A stretch of DNA of 53,231 bases from positions 1-53,231 of the forward strand of contig UQOY01000013.1 in the NCBI GenBank assembly GCA_900542825.1. The letters run 5' to 3'. Shown piece after piece: positions 8,847-17,177 of the stretch (the stretch's first letter is position 1; every line of letters begins with the position of its first letter). The DNA comes from an uncultured Collinsella sp. GTDB lineage: Bacteria; Actinomycetota; Coriobacteriia; Coriobacteriales; Coriobacteriaceae. A model generated the notes under the pieces. That model had not been told where the DNA came from. It saw only the letters and a program-made list of their open reading frames with translations, and made no database searches. A program made the position numbers and the translations under genes.

Positions 8847-9287
8847 ATGGCCGAGCTTGAGTCCCAACCATTGTCAGACGAGGAGCGTGCCGAGTTGGAA
8901 GAGCTCCGCGCCGAGAAGGCCCGCCGCGAGGCCCGGGAAGAGGCCCGTCGCGAGCGTGAGGAGCTGGCTGCCCTGCGTGCCGAGCGCGCAAAGGCCGAGG
9001 AAGCCGCCGCGAGCGCCGCATCCGCGCCCAAGCCTGCCGCTGCGAACCCTGCGCCTGCCGCGCCCAAGCCTCAGCCTAAGAAAGCCGCCCGCCCCAAGCC
9101 CGCCGAGCCCAAGCCGAGCCGTGACGAGATGACGTTTGCCCAGCGCATGGTCACCTCCAAGGAGCCTACGGGCGAGAACGAGATCCCCGGCATGGCTCCG
9201 GCTCAAAAAATCATCATCGTGCTCGCCCTCATCGCGTTTATCGTCTTTATGGTCTACACGATCACGGGCAGCATGGGTCTGCACTAG
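8847..9287 (+). CDS. small tail-anchored coiled-coil protein, function unknown
   Basis: I do not recognise a family. The 146 residues fall into three parts: an acidic/basic heptad-like helix (about 8-60, rich in Glu, Arg and Ala), an Ala/Pro/Lys linker (about 61-100), and one C-terminal membrane segment (about 121-139, IIIVLALIAFIVFMVYTI) followed by only seven residues. There is no signal peptide, so the helix is probably cytoplasmic and the protein tail-anchored. ATG 8847 has AGAAGGG about 8 nt upstream; an in-frame upstream extension would run through the leader hairpin. The nicotinate phosphoribosyltransferase gene begins 82 nt later on the same strand. Confidence 0.75.
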   Translation: MAELESQPLSDEERAELEELRAEKARREAREEARREREELAALRAERAKAEEAAASAASAPKPAAANPAPAAPKPQPKKAARPKPAEPKPSRDEMTFAQRMVTSKEPTGENEIPGMAPAQKIIIVLALIAFIVFMVYTITGSMGLH

Positions 9288-9369
9288 CCTGTTCGCGCTG
9301 GGCTCCATGCCCGCACGTCCGCCTCGCCCAACCCTCAACCTCTGCACAACACATCCGAAAGGTCGCCCC

Positions 9370-10875
9370 ATGGCTTTGACCGACATCTCGCATCCTACCG
9401 ACATTGCAATGCTCACCGATCTGTACGAGCTCACTATGGCCCAGGGCCTGTGGGAGAGCGGCAAGGCCAATGAGCAGGGTTGTTTTACCGCGTTTTACCG
9501 TGACCATCCCTTTGGTAGCGCGTATGCCGTCATGTGCGGCACCGCCGAGCTGCCCGAGCTGGTCGAGAACCTGCGCTTTACGCCCGAGGATATCGACTAC
9601 CTCGCCTCGCTCCAGGCTCCTGCCGGCGGCGCGATGTTCAAGCCTGGATTCCTTGATTACCTGCGCGATTTTCGTGCGCATGTAAACATCGACGCCGTCC
9701 CCGAGGGCGAGCTCGTCTTTCCGCGCGAGCCCATGGTGCGCGTCACCGGCCCCGCGCTAGAGTGCCAGCTGCTCGAGACAGCGCTGCTCAACATCGTCGG
9801 CTTCCAGACACTTGTCGCCACTAAGACGGCGCGCGTGGTGTTGGCGGCGGACGGCCGTCCCGTTGCTGAGTTTGGCCTGCGCCGTGCCCAGGGCCCCGAT
9901 GGCGGCCTGGCCGTTGCGCGCGCGAGCTACGTTGCCGGCTGTTCTTCTACGTCCAATGTGCTCGCCGGTCGCCGCTACGGTATTCCCGTCTTTGGCACGC
10001 ATGCGCACAGCTGGGTCATGAGCTTCGATTCCGAGCTCGAGGCCTTCCGTGCCTTTGCCAAGTCGAGCCCCAAGAACTGCACGCTGCTCATCGACACCTA
10101 CGATGTGCGTGAGGGCTGCGAGCATGCCATTACGGTTGCCAAGGAGATGGAGGCGGTGGGCGAGCGCCTGTCGGCTATTCGCATCGACTCGGGCGACCTC
10201 GCCAAGCTCTCCAAGTATGTTCGTGGCCGTTTTGATGCCGAGGGCCTGCCCTATGTGGGGATCTCGATTTCCAACGATTTGGACGAGTACACGATTCAGT
10301 CGCTGCTCGACCAGGGTGCGCCCATCGATAGCTTTGGCGTGGGTACCAAGCTCGCGACCTGCTACGACCAGCCGGCGCTGGGCGGCGTGTACAAGCTTTC
10401 CGCCCGCCGTGCGAGCGAGACGGACCCGTGGACGCCGGTGGTCAAGCTCTCCGAGCAGCCCTACAAGCGTACGATCCCGGGCGTACAGCGCGTGCGCCGC
10501 TATTACGACGGCTTTGGCGGCCCGATCTGCGACATGATCTATGACGAGGACCATCTGGCGGGGGAGGGCGCCGCGCGCGGCAATACCCTCGTGGCCGTGA
10601 ACGATGCCGCCCTGGTGACCGATGTGTCCGAGCTTGAGTATCGCGAGCTGCTGGTGCCGATCGTGCGCGATGGCAGCGCTGTTACCCCGCGCGAGAGTAT
10701 CGAGGACGCACGCGAGCGTTGCGCCTGGGCACTGGACCATCTTGATCCGGTGTACAAGCGCTTCCTGTACCCGCAGACCTATGTGGTGGGCATGGAGCAG
10801 GGCCTGGCGCAGGTGCGCGACGAGCTTGTGCGCAAGAACATGGCCGCGGCTTCCGCCTTTCCCTGGGCAAAATGA
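9370..10875 (+). CDS. pncB: nicotinate phosphoribosyltransferase
   Basis: Joins nicotinate to PRPP, giving nicotinate mononucleotide for NAD salvage (Preiss-Handler pathway). The 501-residue sequence opens with LTDLYELTMAQG, typical of the family, and shows GTHAHSW followed by LIDTYD, then RIDSGDL and GVGTKL, the phosphoribosyl-binding region. Length fits the longer bacterial NAPRTase subgroup. Start ATG 9370 has GAAAGG 7 nt upstream; a much longer frame reading back to 9136 lies inside the preceding gene and is not coding. The stop codon TGA (10873-10875) lies inside the left arm of a GGGAC-loop hairpin. Confidence 0.95.
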   Translation: MALTDISHPTDIAMLTDLYELTMAQGLWESGKANEQGCFTAFYRDHPFGSAYAVMCGTAELPELVENLRFTPEDIDYLASLQAPAGGAMFKPGFLDYLRDFRAHVNIDAVPEGELVFPREPMVRVTGPALECQLLETALLNIVGFQTLVATKTARVVLAADGRPVAEFGLRRAQGPDGGLAVARASYVAGCSSTSNVLAGRRYGIPVFGTHAHSWVMSFDSELEAFRAFAKSSPKNCTLLIDTYDVREGCEHAITVAKEMEAVGERLSAIRIDSGDLAKLSKYVRGRFDAEGLPYVGISISNDLDEYTIQSLLDQGAPIDSFGVGTKLATCYDQPALGGVYKLSARRASETDPWTPVVKLSEQPYKRTIPGVQRVRRYYDGFGGPICDMIYDEDHLAGEGAARGNTLVAVNDAALVTDVSELEYRELLVPIVRDGSAVTPRESIEDARERCAWALDHLDPVYKRFLYPQTYVVGMEQGLAQVRDELVRKNMAAASAFPWAK

Positions 10876-10907
10876 TCCGAAGGGGACGGAGGAAAACGGA
10901 TCATTTT
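10869..10907. repeat. GGGAC-loop hairpin repeat after pncB
   Basis: Perfect 11-bp stem AAAATGATCCG (10869-10879)/CGGATCATTTT (10897-10907), with the 17-nt loop containing GGGGACGG. The left arm contains the pncB stop codon. Bases 10882-10905 are identical to 19664-19687, so this is a dispersed repeat as well as a possible terminator. Confidence 0.75.
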
Positions 10908-10943
10908 CTCGCCCGCCCGCTCAATATTCGATTGGTTTGACGC

Positions 10944-12071
10944 ATGACGACTTCTTATAAAACGATGGTGGTAAAGATCGGTTCGTCCACGGTTGTGGGC
11001 GCCGACGGCAAGGTCAACCGCGCCTTTATCGGCGGGCTTGCCGATCAGGCCGCAGCGCTGCGCAAGCTCGGCTGGCGCCTGGTCGTGGTGAGCTCGGGCG
11101 CTATCGCCTGTGGCTATCCCGTACTGGGCTTCGACCGCAAGCCGGTCGGAGACCTGCCGAGCCTGCAGGCCTGCGCCTCGGCTGGTCAGTGTATCATCTC
11201 GTCGGCCTACGACGAGGAGTTTCATGCGCGCGACCTGCTCACCTCGCTCGTGCTGCTCACGCGCCACGACACGGCCCGCCGCACGTCCTACCTGCACGCG
11301 CGCGACGCTCTGCTGCGCCTGGTTGAGCTTGGCGTGGTGCCGGTTGTCAACGAGAACGATACCGTTACCGTCGACGAGATCAAGTTTGGCGACAACGACA
11401 CGCTGGCGGCGCTTGTGAGCTGTCTGGTTTCTGCCGATCTGTGCGTGACGCTGTCGGACATTGATGGCCTCTATACCGCCAATCCACATGAGGACCCCAC
11501 GGCCGAGTTCGTCCCGGTCGTGCATAAGATCGATGCCAAGATCATCGCCTCGGCGGGCGATTCTTCCACATCGGTGGGCACGGGCGGCATGATTACCAAG
11601 ATCCGCGCGAGCCGCATTCTGATGACGGCGGGCATTCAGAGCGTCATCTGCTCGGGCGAGGAGCCCGATGCGCTCGTGCGCCTTGCCCGCGGCGAGAGCG
11701 TGGGCACATTGTTCGATCCGCCGGCGGAGCGCCTGGACATTGCGCCCCGCAAGCTGTGGATTGCGCTGGGTGACAAGGCGCATGGCTCGGTGACGGTCGA
11801 TGATGGTGCTGCGAAGGCGCTGATCAGCCGTGGTTCTTCCTTGCTTGCGGTGGGTATTCGCGAGGTCGATGGCACGTTTGCCGAGGGCGATGTGCTCGAC
11901 GTGTGCGATCCGAGCGGCATGGTTGTCGCCCGCGGGATCGCCGAGGCCGATTCGGACGTGCTGGAGCTTGCAGCCGGACGCCGCCAGGACCAGATTGCCG
12001 GCAACCGCTTGCTGGCAGACCTGGCCGAGAAGCCTGCGATTCACCGAGATAATCTGATCGTCTTCGCCTAA
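10944..12071 (+). CDS. proB: glutamate 5-kinase
   Basis: First step of proline synthesis: phosphorylates glutamate to glutamyl 5-phosphate. The 375-residue product has the amino-acid kinase N-terminus (MVVKIGSSTV), VVSSGAIACG, PVVNENDTV and GDNDTLAALV, then TGGMITK near the nucleotide site, and a C-terminal PUA domain from about 280. Length is normal for the kinase-plus-PUA form. It is expected to be feedback-inhibited by proline, as in the family. It is separated from proA, its usual operon partner, by a peptidase gene on the opposite strand. A long inverted repeat follows. Confidence 0.96.
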   Translation: MTTSYKTMVVKIGSSTVVGADGKVNRAFIGGLADQAAALRKLGWRLVVVSSGAIACGYPVLGFDRKPVGDLPSLQACASAGQCIISSAYDEEFHARDLLTSLVLLTRHDTARRTSYLHARDALLRLVELGVVPVVNENDTVTVDEIKFGDNDTLAALVSCLVSADLCVTLSDIDGLYTANPHEDPTAEFVPVVHKIDAKIIASAGDSSTSVGTGGMITKIRASRILMTAGIQSVICSGEEPDALVRLARGESVGTLFDPPAERLDIAPRKLWIALGDKAHGSVTVDDGAAKALISRGSSLLAVGIREVDGTFAEGDVLDVCDPSGMVVARGIAEADSDVLELAAGRRQDQIAGNRLLADLAEKPAIHRDNLIVFA

Positions 12072-12085
12072 CCAATTGACGCTGC

Positions 12086-12183
12086 AAACGCCCCTAAGCG
12101 GCAATCTGACGTTCAATCGTCGGGCATGACCAAAAGGTCAATGCCCTCCTCTTTCACGTCACCTTGCTCGCTTAGGGGCGTTT
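12086..12183. repeat. long inverted repeat with nested hairpin between proB and the S33 peptidase
   Basis: AAACGCCCCTAAGCG (12086-12100) and CGCTTAGGGGCGTTT (12169-12183) are perfect 15-nt inverted copies. Inside is GGGCATGACC AAAA GGTCAATGCCC (12122-12146), with one bulge. It lies between convergent genes and is followed by TTTTCGCTTT-like sequence, so it may act as a terminator. Its form also resembles a small terminal-inverted-repeat element, but I see no target-site duplication. Confidence 0.6.
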
Positions 12184-12216
12184 TCGCTTTCCGTCCTCTA
12201 CCTGCGGCATTGTCGT

Positions 12217-12269
12217 TGCCGGCACTTCGGGACGTTCCTTTTGTGCCGGCAGTTGGGGACACTCCTTTG
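12217..12269. repeat. imperfect tandem repeat and GGGAC-loop hairpin
   Basis: Two 26-nt units (12217-12242 and 12244-12269) both follow TGCCGGCA, TT, GGGAC, TCCTTT with few changes. TGCCGGCAC (12217-12225) and GTGCCGGCA (12243-12251) also form a perfect 9-bp stem with GGGACG in the loop. It abuts the stop codon of the minus-strand peptidase. Confidence 0.6.
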
Positions 12270-13688
12270 CTAGAAGATCCTGCGCAGGTCTCCGCGGTTG
12301 AGGGCTTCGTCGAAGAGGTGCTTGAACACCACGCTGCCGTGCAGGCCATCGTGCTCAAACTCGTTGGTCACCCAGGCGTGCGAGTTGCCCACGCGGCTGA
12401 GCGTGTCGAGCTGCATGTCCGAGTCCACGTACATGTCATCGAAGTACACCGCGGCCTGGAGCGGCACATCGTTGCAGGCCAGGCGCTGCGCGTCGTAGAT
12501 CTTGTCCCAACTGGTGTCTTCCATCAGCAGGTCCATGGCGGACTTAAAGGGTTTGAGCTCGGGCATCTGCTCAAACATCCACGGGAACATGGCCTCGCCG
12601 GTAAACATGAGCGGGCGCGCGAGGTTGTCGAACTCGGCGCGATGGGCCTTCTCTTCTGCCGCGGCCCAGCGGATGGGCATGGTGTCGCCGTCGGCGTAGA
12701 TGAACTCCTGCAGCGTCCAGTACAGCGGGTTTGTACGCGTGTTGGTGCGCTCGAAGGCGCGCATCAAAAAGCTGTCGGATACCGAGGAGCCGCAGCTCAG
12801 CGAACCGTCGCCATCAACAAACGCGTGATCGATGATCCAGTGCATGCGCTCAAAGCTTGGCTTCATGCCAAAGTCGCTGCCCATGAGCTGCAGGCGTTCG
12901 ACCGTCATCGGCGAGCCGTCGGGCAACGCGGGCTTTTGCTCCTCGAGGGCATCTGCCAGGGCCGCCACGCGTTCGACGTCGGTGGGGTAGCGGTCATAAT
13001 ACTGCTGGGTCTTGGCTGCCATGCGCGGGAAGGTGTGCGCGTAGACCTCGCTGGCGCTCGCCGGCACGTGCGGAATGCCGCCGCAGGTAAAGCTTGCCGT
13101 CACGCCCTCGGGGAAGAGCGATAGATAACTCAACGTCAAAAAGCCGCCGTAGCTCTGCCCGAGTGTGACCCAGGGCTTGCCGCCAAAGCCCACCAGACGC
13201 AGGTACTCAAAATCGCGCACGATGGAACTGGCGAGGTGGCGCTTGAGGAAGTCTGCCTGCGAGCGTGCGGCATCGTAGCCGGCTGCCTCGGCGCGATCGC
13301 CCAAGGCGGCAATCGTGTGCCCGTCCACGCAGCTGCTGCGCCCGGTACCGCGCTGGTCGGGCAGCACGACGCGGAAATGCTTGACGGCCTCCTCGATCCA
13401 GCCATCGCTTGTGGGCGACAGCGGACGCGGGCTCTCGCCGCCGGGGCCGCCCTGCAAAAAGAGGAGGAGCGGCAGGTCGTCGTTGATGCGGTCGGGTGCG
13501 CAAACCACGCGGTAGAAGAGCTTGATGCTCTCGGGCGCGCCGGCGATGGGCGCCGGCATGGCGCCGCGGCGCATGGTGCTGCCGACGGCCAAAAGCATGG
13601 GCTCCAGGCCGCGCCAGTCGAGGGGGACATCGATGCTGTGGTCCTCGACATACAGGCCGGGGACGTGGTACGAAGTGATGAGCGCCAT
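12270..13688 (-). CDS. alpha/beta hydrolase, peptidase S33 (prolyl aminopeptidase-like)
   Basis: Serine aminopeptidase of the alpha/beta-hydrolase fold, expected to release N-terminal residues, classically proline, in the cytoplasm; no signal peptide is visible. Seen in the 472-residue sequence: the oxyanion loop LQGGPGGES, the strand VVLPDQRGTGRS, the nucleophile elbow GQSYGG and a C-terminal His in EHDGLHG. It is longer than typical proline iminopeptidases (about 310-430), so substrate is uncertain. ATG 13688 is supported by GGAAG 6 nt upstream. It is encoded against, and lodged between, proB and proA; proline released from peptides would bypass that pathway, but the functional link is inference. 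Confidence 0.85.
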   Translation of the reverse strand: MALITSYHVPGLYVEDHSIDVPLDWRGLEPMLLAVGSTMRRGAMPAPIAGAPESIKLFYRVVCAPDRINDDLPLLLFLQGGPGGESPRPLSPTSDGWIEEAVKHFRVVLPDQRGTGRSSCVDGHTIAALGDRAEAAGYDAARSQADFLKRHLASSIVRDFEYLRLVGFGGKPWVTLGQSYGGFLTLSYLSLFPEGVTASFTCGGIPHVPASASEVYAHTFPRMAAKTQQYYDRYPTDVERVAALADALEEQKPALPDGSPMTVERLQLMGSDFGMKPSFERMHWIIDHAFVDGDGSLSCGSSVSDSFLMRAFERTNTRTNPLYWTLQEFIYADGDTMPIRWAAAEEKAHRAEFDNLARPLMFTGEAMFPWMFEQMPELKPFKSAMDLLMEDTSWDKIYDAQRLACNDVPLQAAVYFDDMYVDSDMQLDTLSRVGNSHAWVTNEFEHDGLHGSVVFKHLFDEALNRGDLRRIF

Positions 13689-13801
13689 GTGATGCTTCCA
13701 TTCGTTGCGGTGTTTCGGGTTGACCAATTCTACCGCCGTCGGCGAGGATGCGTGCAAATCGGCTACCATGATTGGCAAACATCTAAGAGAAAGGGCCGTC
13801 C

Positions 13802-15088
13802 ATGTCGGTCGATATAGCCACCTACGTTCACGATCTTGCCGTTGAGGCCAAGGCCGCTTCGGGCGCGCTCGCCACGGCGAGCGATGTCCAGCGCCAGGAG
13901 GCCGTGCGTGCCATGGCCGCGGCGCTTCGCGACGGCGTCGATTCCATCGTTGCCGCCAACGAGCTCGATATGTCCGCCGCGCGCGATGCGGGCACTTCGG
14001 CGGGTCTCCTCGACCGCTTACTGCTGACGCCCGAGCGCGTTGATGGCATGGCTGCCGGCTTGGAGAAGCTTGCTGAGCTGCCCGATCCCGTGGGCCGTGT
14101 GCTCGACCATCGCGTGCTTGCAAGCGGTGTGGACCTTACGCGTGTGACTGTGCCGCTGGGCCTGGTCGCCATGGTCTACGAGGCGCGCCCCAACGTGACG
14201 GCCGATGCCGCGGGCATCTGCATCCGCACCGGCAATGCCTGCATTCTGCGCGGCGGTTCGCTGGCCTATCACTCGTGCGCCATGATTACCGAGCTGTTGG
14301 CCGACGCCCTCGAGGCGCAGGGCTTCCCGCGCGAGGCCGTCTCGATGATCGAGTCTACCGACCGCGAGGCAACCGGCGAGCTCATGAAGCTTCGGGGCAT
14401 CGTCGACGTGCTCATTCCGCGTGGCGGTGCGGGCCTGATTCAGCGCTGCGTGCGTGAGTCGCTCGTTCCGGTTATCGAAACGGGCACGGGTAACTGCCAC
14501 ATCTACGTGCATGAATCCGCCGATTTTGACAAGGCACTCAACATTGTCGTCAATGCCAAGACCCAGCGCGTGGGCGTGTGCAATGCCGCCGAGTCGCTGC
14601 TGGTCGACCGCGCCGTGGCAGATTCGTTTTTGCCGGCGGTCGTGGCCGTACTGCACGATCATGGCGTGCTCATTCATGGCGACGAGGCCACGTGCGCCGC
14701 ATGCGCCGATGCCGGTCTTGTCGAGGGCGACGACTACGTGGCCGCAACCGAGGAGGACTGGGGCCGCGAGTATCTGGCGCTTGAGATGAGCGTGAAGGTC
14801 GTGGCGAACGAGAATGAGGCCATCGCGCACATCAACCGCTACGGCACCATGCATTCCGAGGCCATCATCGCCGAGGACGAGGATGCCTGCGAGCGCTTCC
14901 TGGATGCGGTCGATGCCTCGGCCGTGTACGCCAACGCCAGCACGCGCTTTACTGACGGCGGCGAGTTTGGCCTGGGCGCCGAGATCGGCATCTCGACCCA
15001 AAAGCTCCACGCCCGCGGACCCTTTGCCGCCGAGGCCCTCGCCACCTACAAATACAAGCTCCGCGGCACCGGCCAGGTCCGCCCCTAA
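13802..15088 (+). CDS. proA: gamma-glutamyl phosphate reductase
   Basis: Second step of proline synthesis: NADPH-dependent reduction of glutamyl 5-phosphate to glutamate 5-semialdehyde. The 428 residues match the ProA aldehyde-dehydrogenase fold, with PLGLVAMVYEARPNVT, the catalytic C260 in RVGVCNAAE, and the C-terminal signature RFTDGGEFGLGAEIGIST. ATG 13802 has GAAAGG 8 nt upstream. Divergent from the S33 peptidase gene (113-nt gap holding both promoters), and separated by it from proB. Its stop codon TAA is part of the left arm of a GGGAC-loop hairpin. Confidence 0.97.
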   Translation: MSVDIATYVHDLAVEAKAASGALATASDVQRQEAVRAMAAALRDGVDSIVAANELDMSAARDAGTSAGLLDRLLLTPERVDGMAAGLEKLAELPDPVGRVLDHRVLASGVDLTRVTVPLGLVAMVYEARPNVTADAAGICIRTGNACILRGGSLAYHSCAMITELLADALEAQGFPREAVSMIESTDREATGELMKLRGIVDVLIPRGGAGLIQRCVRESLVPVIETGTGNCHIYVHESADFDKALNIVVNAKTQRVGVCNAAESLLVDRAVADSFLPAVVAVLHDHGVLIHGDEATCAACADAGLVEGDDYVAATEEDWGREYLALEMSVKVVANENEAIAHINRYGTMHSEAIIAEDEDACERFLDAVDASAVYANASTRFTDGGEFGLGAEIGISTQKLHARGPFAAEALATYKYKLRGTGQVRP

Positions 15089-15125
15089 ACCTACCAAAAA
15101 GGGACAGGTTTATTTTGGCAGGTTT
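15087..15125. repeat. GGGAC-loop hairpin repeat after proA
   Basis: AAACCTACCAAAA (15087-15099) pairs with TTTTGGCAGGTTT (15113-15125) with one mismatch; the 13-nt loop holds GGGACAGG. The left arm starts within the proA stop codon. Near-identical copies lie at 15858 and, inverted, at 16657. Confidence 0.75.
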
Positions 15126-15138
15126 TATCTGCGGTTTT

Positions 15139-15167
15139 GCCGGGCGACGCGTTCGCCCGGCTTTTTT
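15139..15167 (+). terminator. proA terminator
   Basis: Perfect 9-bp stem GCCGGGCGA/TCGCCCGGC, 5-nt loop, then six T. Confidence 0.9.
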
Positions 15168-15259
15168 CTCCGCATGCCTTTTCTGCCTTTCGGCTTGAGC
15201 CGCGGCGATATACGATAGTGACACCGTGTCCTAGCACCGACTCACCTGGAGGTATTGCC

Positions 15260-15859
15260 ATGTCCCAGACGCTTTCCGCCGGAATCACCCGTGATCGCGC
15301 GTTCGAACTGCTCAATGAGCACAACAAAGATCCGTTCCACATCACCCATGGCGAGACGGTCGAGGGCACCATGCGCTACTTTGCGCGCGAGTTCGACCCC
15401 GAAAACGAGGAGTTTTGGGGCATTGTCGGCCTGCTGCACGACCTGGATTGGGAGGAGCATGAGGACGACCCCATGAACCACACCATCTATGCGGCCGAGA
15501 TTCTTGAGGGCGAGGGCGCATCGACCGAGCTCATCCGTGCCATCCAAACGCACACGTCCGATTTCAACACCTCGCTGCCCAAGCCCGAGCTGCAGATGGA
15601 AAAGATCCTGTTTGCCTGCGATGAGCTCACCGGCCTGATCGGTGCCGCCGTCATCATGCGTCCGAGCAAAAGCGTCATGGACTTTACGACTAAGTCGCTC
15701 AAGAAGAAGTTCAAGGACAAGCGCTTTGCCGCCGGCTGCTCGCGCGACGTGATTACGCAGGGCGCCGAGATGCTGGGTTGGGAGCTCCCCGAGCTTTTCG
15801 ACCGTACCATCGCGGCCATGCAGTCCTTCGCGCCCGACCGCGACACCTTCCAGGCCTAA
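15260..15859 (+). CDS. HD-domain hydrolase
   Basis: Metal-dependent phosphohydrolase of the HD superfamily, cytoplasmic, substrate unknown. In 199 residues the HD motif is clear: ITHGETV with H30, LLHDLDWEEH with H60-D61, and a further His at 74 (PMNHT), with the matching downstream pattern THTSDF. This resembles the COG2316-type stand-alone HD proteins. ATG 15260 is chosen for GGAGG 7 nt upstream. Monocistronic; the stop codon TAA lies in the left arm of the next GGGAC-loop hairpin. It could act on a nucleotide or small phosphomonoester. Confidence 0.88.
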   Translation: MSQTLSAGITRDRAFELLNEHNKDPFHITHGETVEGTMRYFAREFDPENEEFWGIVGLLHDLDWEEHEDDPMNHTIYAAEILEGEGASTELIRAIQTHTSDFNTSLPKPELQMEKILFACDELTGLIGAAVIMRPSKSVMDFTTKSLKKKFKDKRFAAGCSRDVITQGAEMLGWELPELFDRTIAAMQSFAPDRDTFQA

Positions 15860-15894
15860 CCTGCCAAAAAGGGACAGGTCTATTTTGGTAGGTT
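15858..15894. repeat. GGGAC-loop hairpin repeat after the HD gene
   Basis: AACCTGCCAAAA (15858-15869) and TTTTGGTAGGTT (15883-15894), one G-T pair; the loop contains GGGACAGG. Left arm overlaps the stop codon of the HD gene. Same family as 15087 and 16657. Confidence 0.75.
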
Positions 15895-15901
15895 TTTCTG
15901 G

Positions 15902-15942
15902 GAAAACGCTTCCGTTGGACGTTATTCAGCGGAAGCGTTTTC
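15902..15942. terminator. palindrome, likely terminator
   Basis: Perfect 13-bp stem GAAAACGCTTCCG/CGGAAGCGTTTTC with a 15-nt loop. T residues flank it on both strands, so it could act in both directions. Confidence 0.65.
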
Positions 15943-16027
15943 TGTTTACATGGTGACGTTGGCGAGTGGCGACGCCTCGCGGCAGGCAGCTGTGCTTCGC
16001 CGTACCCGTAACTCGGCAAACGCGACG

Positions 16028-16341
16028 CTAGGACGCGTTCTTGATAATCCATGTTCCGAGTCCGGTCAGCAGTTGAACCTGCTTAATCGTTAGCCCTTCT
16101 TTTCGAAGCGCGAGAATCGCCTCATTGCGAAGTGGCTTGGAGACGGATTTGAGTTCCGTCGGAGCACATCCTACGACACTCTGCACATAAGCTCGATATT
16201 GTGTTTGGGGAGGATTGCATCGAGGATCTGAAGCATGGCGATTCGGTCCTCGGCATCGTCAAACAGCAATTGCCCTCTGTTTCCACGCAACGTGACGTGG
16301 AAATAACCGGTTGGTGACTTTGAACGAGGTTTTCTCGGCAT
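16028..16341 (-). pseudogene. remnant of a REP-associated tyrosine transposase (RAYT)
   Basis: The 5' part starts at ATG 16341 with a strong AAGGAGG ribosome binding site and encodes an N-terminus typical of RAYT/IS200-like transposases (TGYFHVTLRGN, GQLLFDD), then stops after about 56 residues at LMCRVS. In another frame the sequence continues with a matching C-terminal part (ending TGLGTWIIKNAS, stop at 16028-16030). The middle, which would carry the HUH motif and the catalytic Tyr, is missing. So this is an internally deleted, frameshifted gene, related to the intact copy at 32727. It lies among three GGGAC-loop hairpins. Confidence 0.8.
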
Positions 16342-16585
16342 GGCCCCTCCTTTAGCTTGGATGGGCTGAAGATACCTCATTCGGAGGCTTCGGTTGTCGA
16401 GATTCAGTTTACCGACTATAGCTGTTACCTGCCGAAATGTTATTGCGTTTTCAAATTGATGCTTTTTAATGGTAATTGAGCGGGGCGAGCGCCCTCGATG
16501 CGGATGCGGACTTTACCAGCGTCGAGCTGGATTGTTCTTGTGTGAAGACGTCGCAAATGGGCTTCACGCATTTCCGTGGCGATAA
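16342..16585. other. intergenic, nothing recognised
   Basis: No supported gene. The segment is flanked by the RAYT remnant and the palindrome at 16586. Confidence 0.5.
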
Positions 16586-16625
16586 AAATGGCCGGGCGCC
16601 CAAAAAACTGAGCACCCGGCCATTT
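16586..16625. terminator. palindrome, likely bidirectional terminator
   Basis: AAATGGCCGGG (16586-16596) and CCCGGCCATTT (16615-16625), perfect 11-bp stem, 18-nt loop, flanked by A and T runs. Confidence 0.6.
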
Positions 16626-16656
16626 ACCAATTGTTTGTTGACGTTTGGCCAGATAA

Positions 16657-16693
16657 AACCTGCCAAAATAAACCTGTCCCTTTTTGGTAGGTT
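16657..16693. repeat. GGGAC-loop hairpin repeat, inverted copy, after the CarD-like gene
   Basis: AACCTGCCAAAA (16657-16668) and TTTTGGTAGGTT (16682-16693); the loop contains CCTGTCCC, that is GGGACAGG on the minus strand. It is the copy at 15087/15858 turned round, so that it again begins at the stop codon (16692-16694) of the gene it follows. Confidence 0.75.
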
Positions 16694-17177
16694 AGTTGAG
16701 GGCGGCTTGGGCTAGGCGGGCTTCGGCGGCCTCTTCGGTGACGCCCAGGGCCACGGCGAACTCCTCGATGGAGCGGCGCTTGGCTTCCTTGAGCACGCGC
16801 ATGTAGTAAGAGCTGGGCTTTTTATCTGCTTCCTCGGCCTGGCGAATACGGTGCATCATGGTTTTTGCCACGCGAACCGTCTCGGGCGCGCCCAGCTTGA
16901 GCTGTTGCTTAAAGTGCGTCTCCTCAAGCGAGCTGTTGCGCTCGGTAAAGGTGTCGCACTCCAGCTCGTCGTAGTGGCTCAGCAGGTGCTCTGCATCTTG
17001 CTGGGAGATGGCTGCATGCAGACGGTCGGCCTGCGCCACGGGGTACATGAGAATCGTCTGCGCATGCCCCTGCTTGGTCTCGAGCAACAACATGGGCTGC
17101 GGTGTGTCGTCCCTAAAACCGACGACGGTGCAGACTCCCTGACCCGGATGAATGACGTGTTGACCGATTGAGAACAT
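16692..17177 (-). CDS. CarD/CdnL-like transcription regulator
   Basis: CarD/CdnL-family protein, expected to bind the RNA polymerase beta subunit through its N-terminal Tudor-like domain and stabilise open promoter complexes. The 161 residues start FSIGQHVIHPGQGVCTV, the usual opening of the domain (about 1-60), followed by a helical C-terminal part (about 85-160) with Arg/Lys-rich helices suited to DNA contact. Length fits CdnL (about 160). ATG 17177 has TGGAGG 4 nt upstream. Transcribed away from argS. The stop codon overlaps a hairpin repeat. Confidence 0.88.
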   Translation of the reverse strand: MFSIGQHVIHPGQGVCTVVGFRDDTPQPMLLLETKQGHAQTILMYPVAQADRLHAAISQQDAEHLLSHYDELECDTFTERNSSLEETHFKQQLKLGAPETVRVAKTMMHRIRQAEEADKKPSSYYMRVLKEAKRRSIEEFAVALGVTEEAAEARLAQAALN

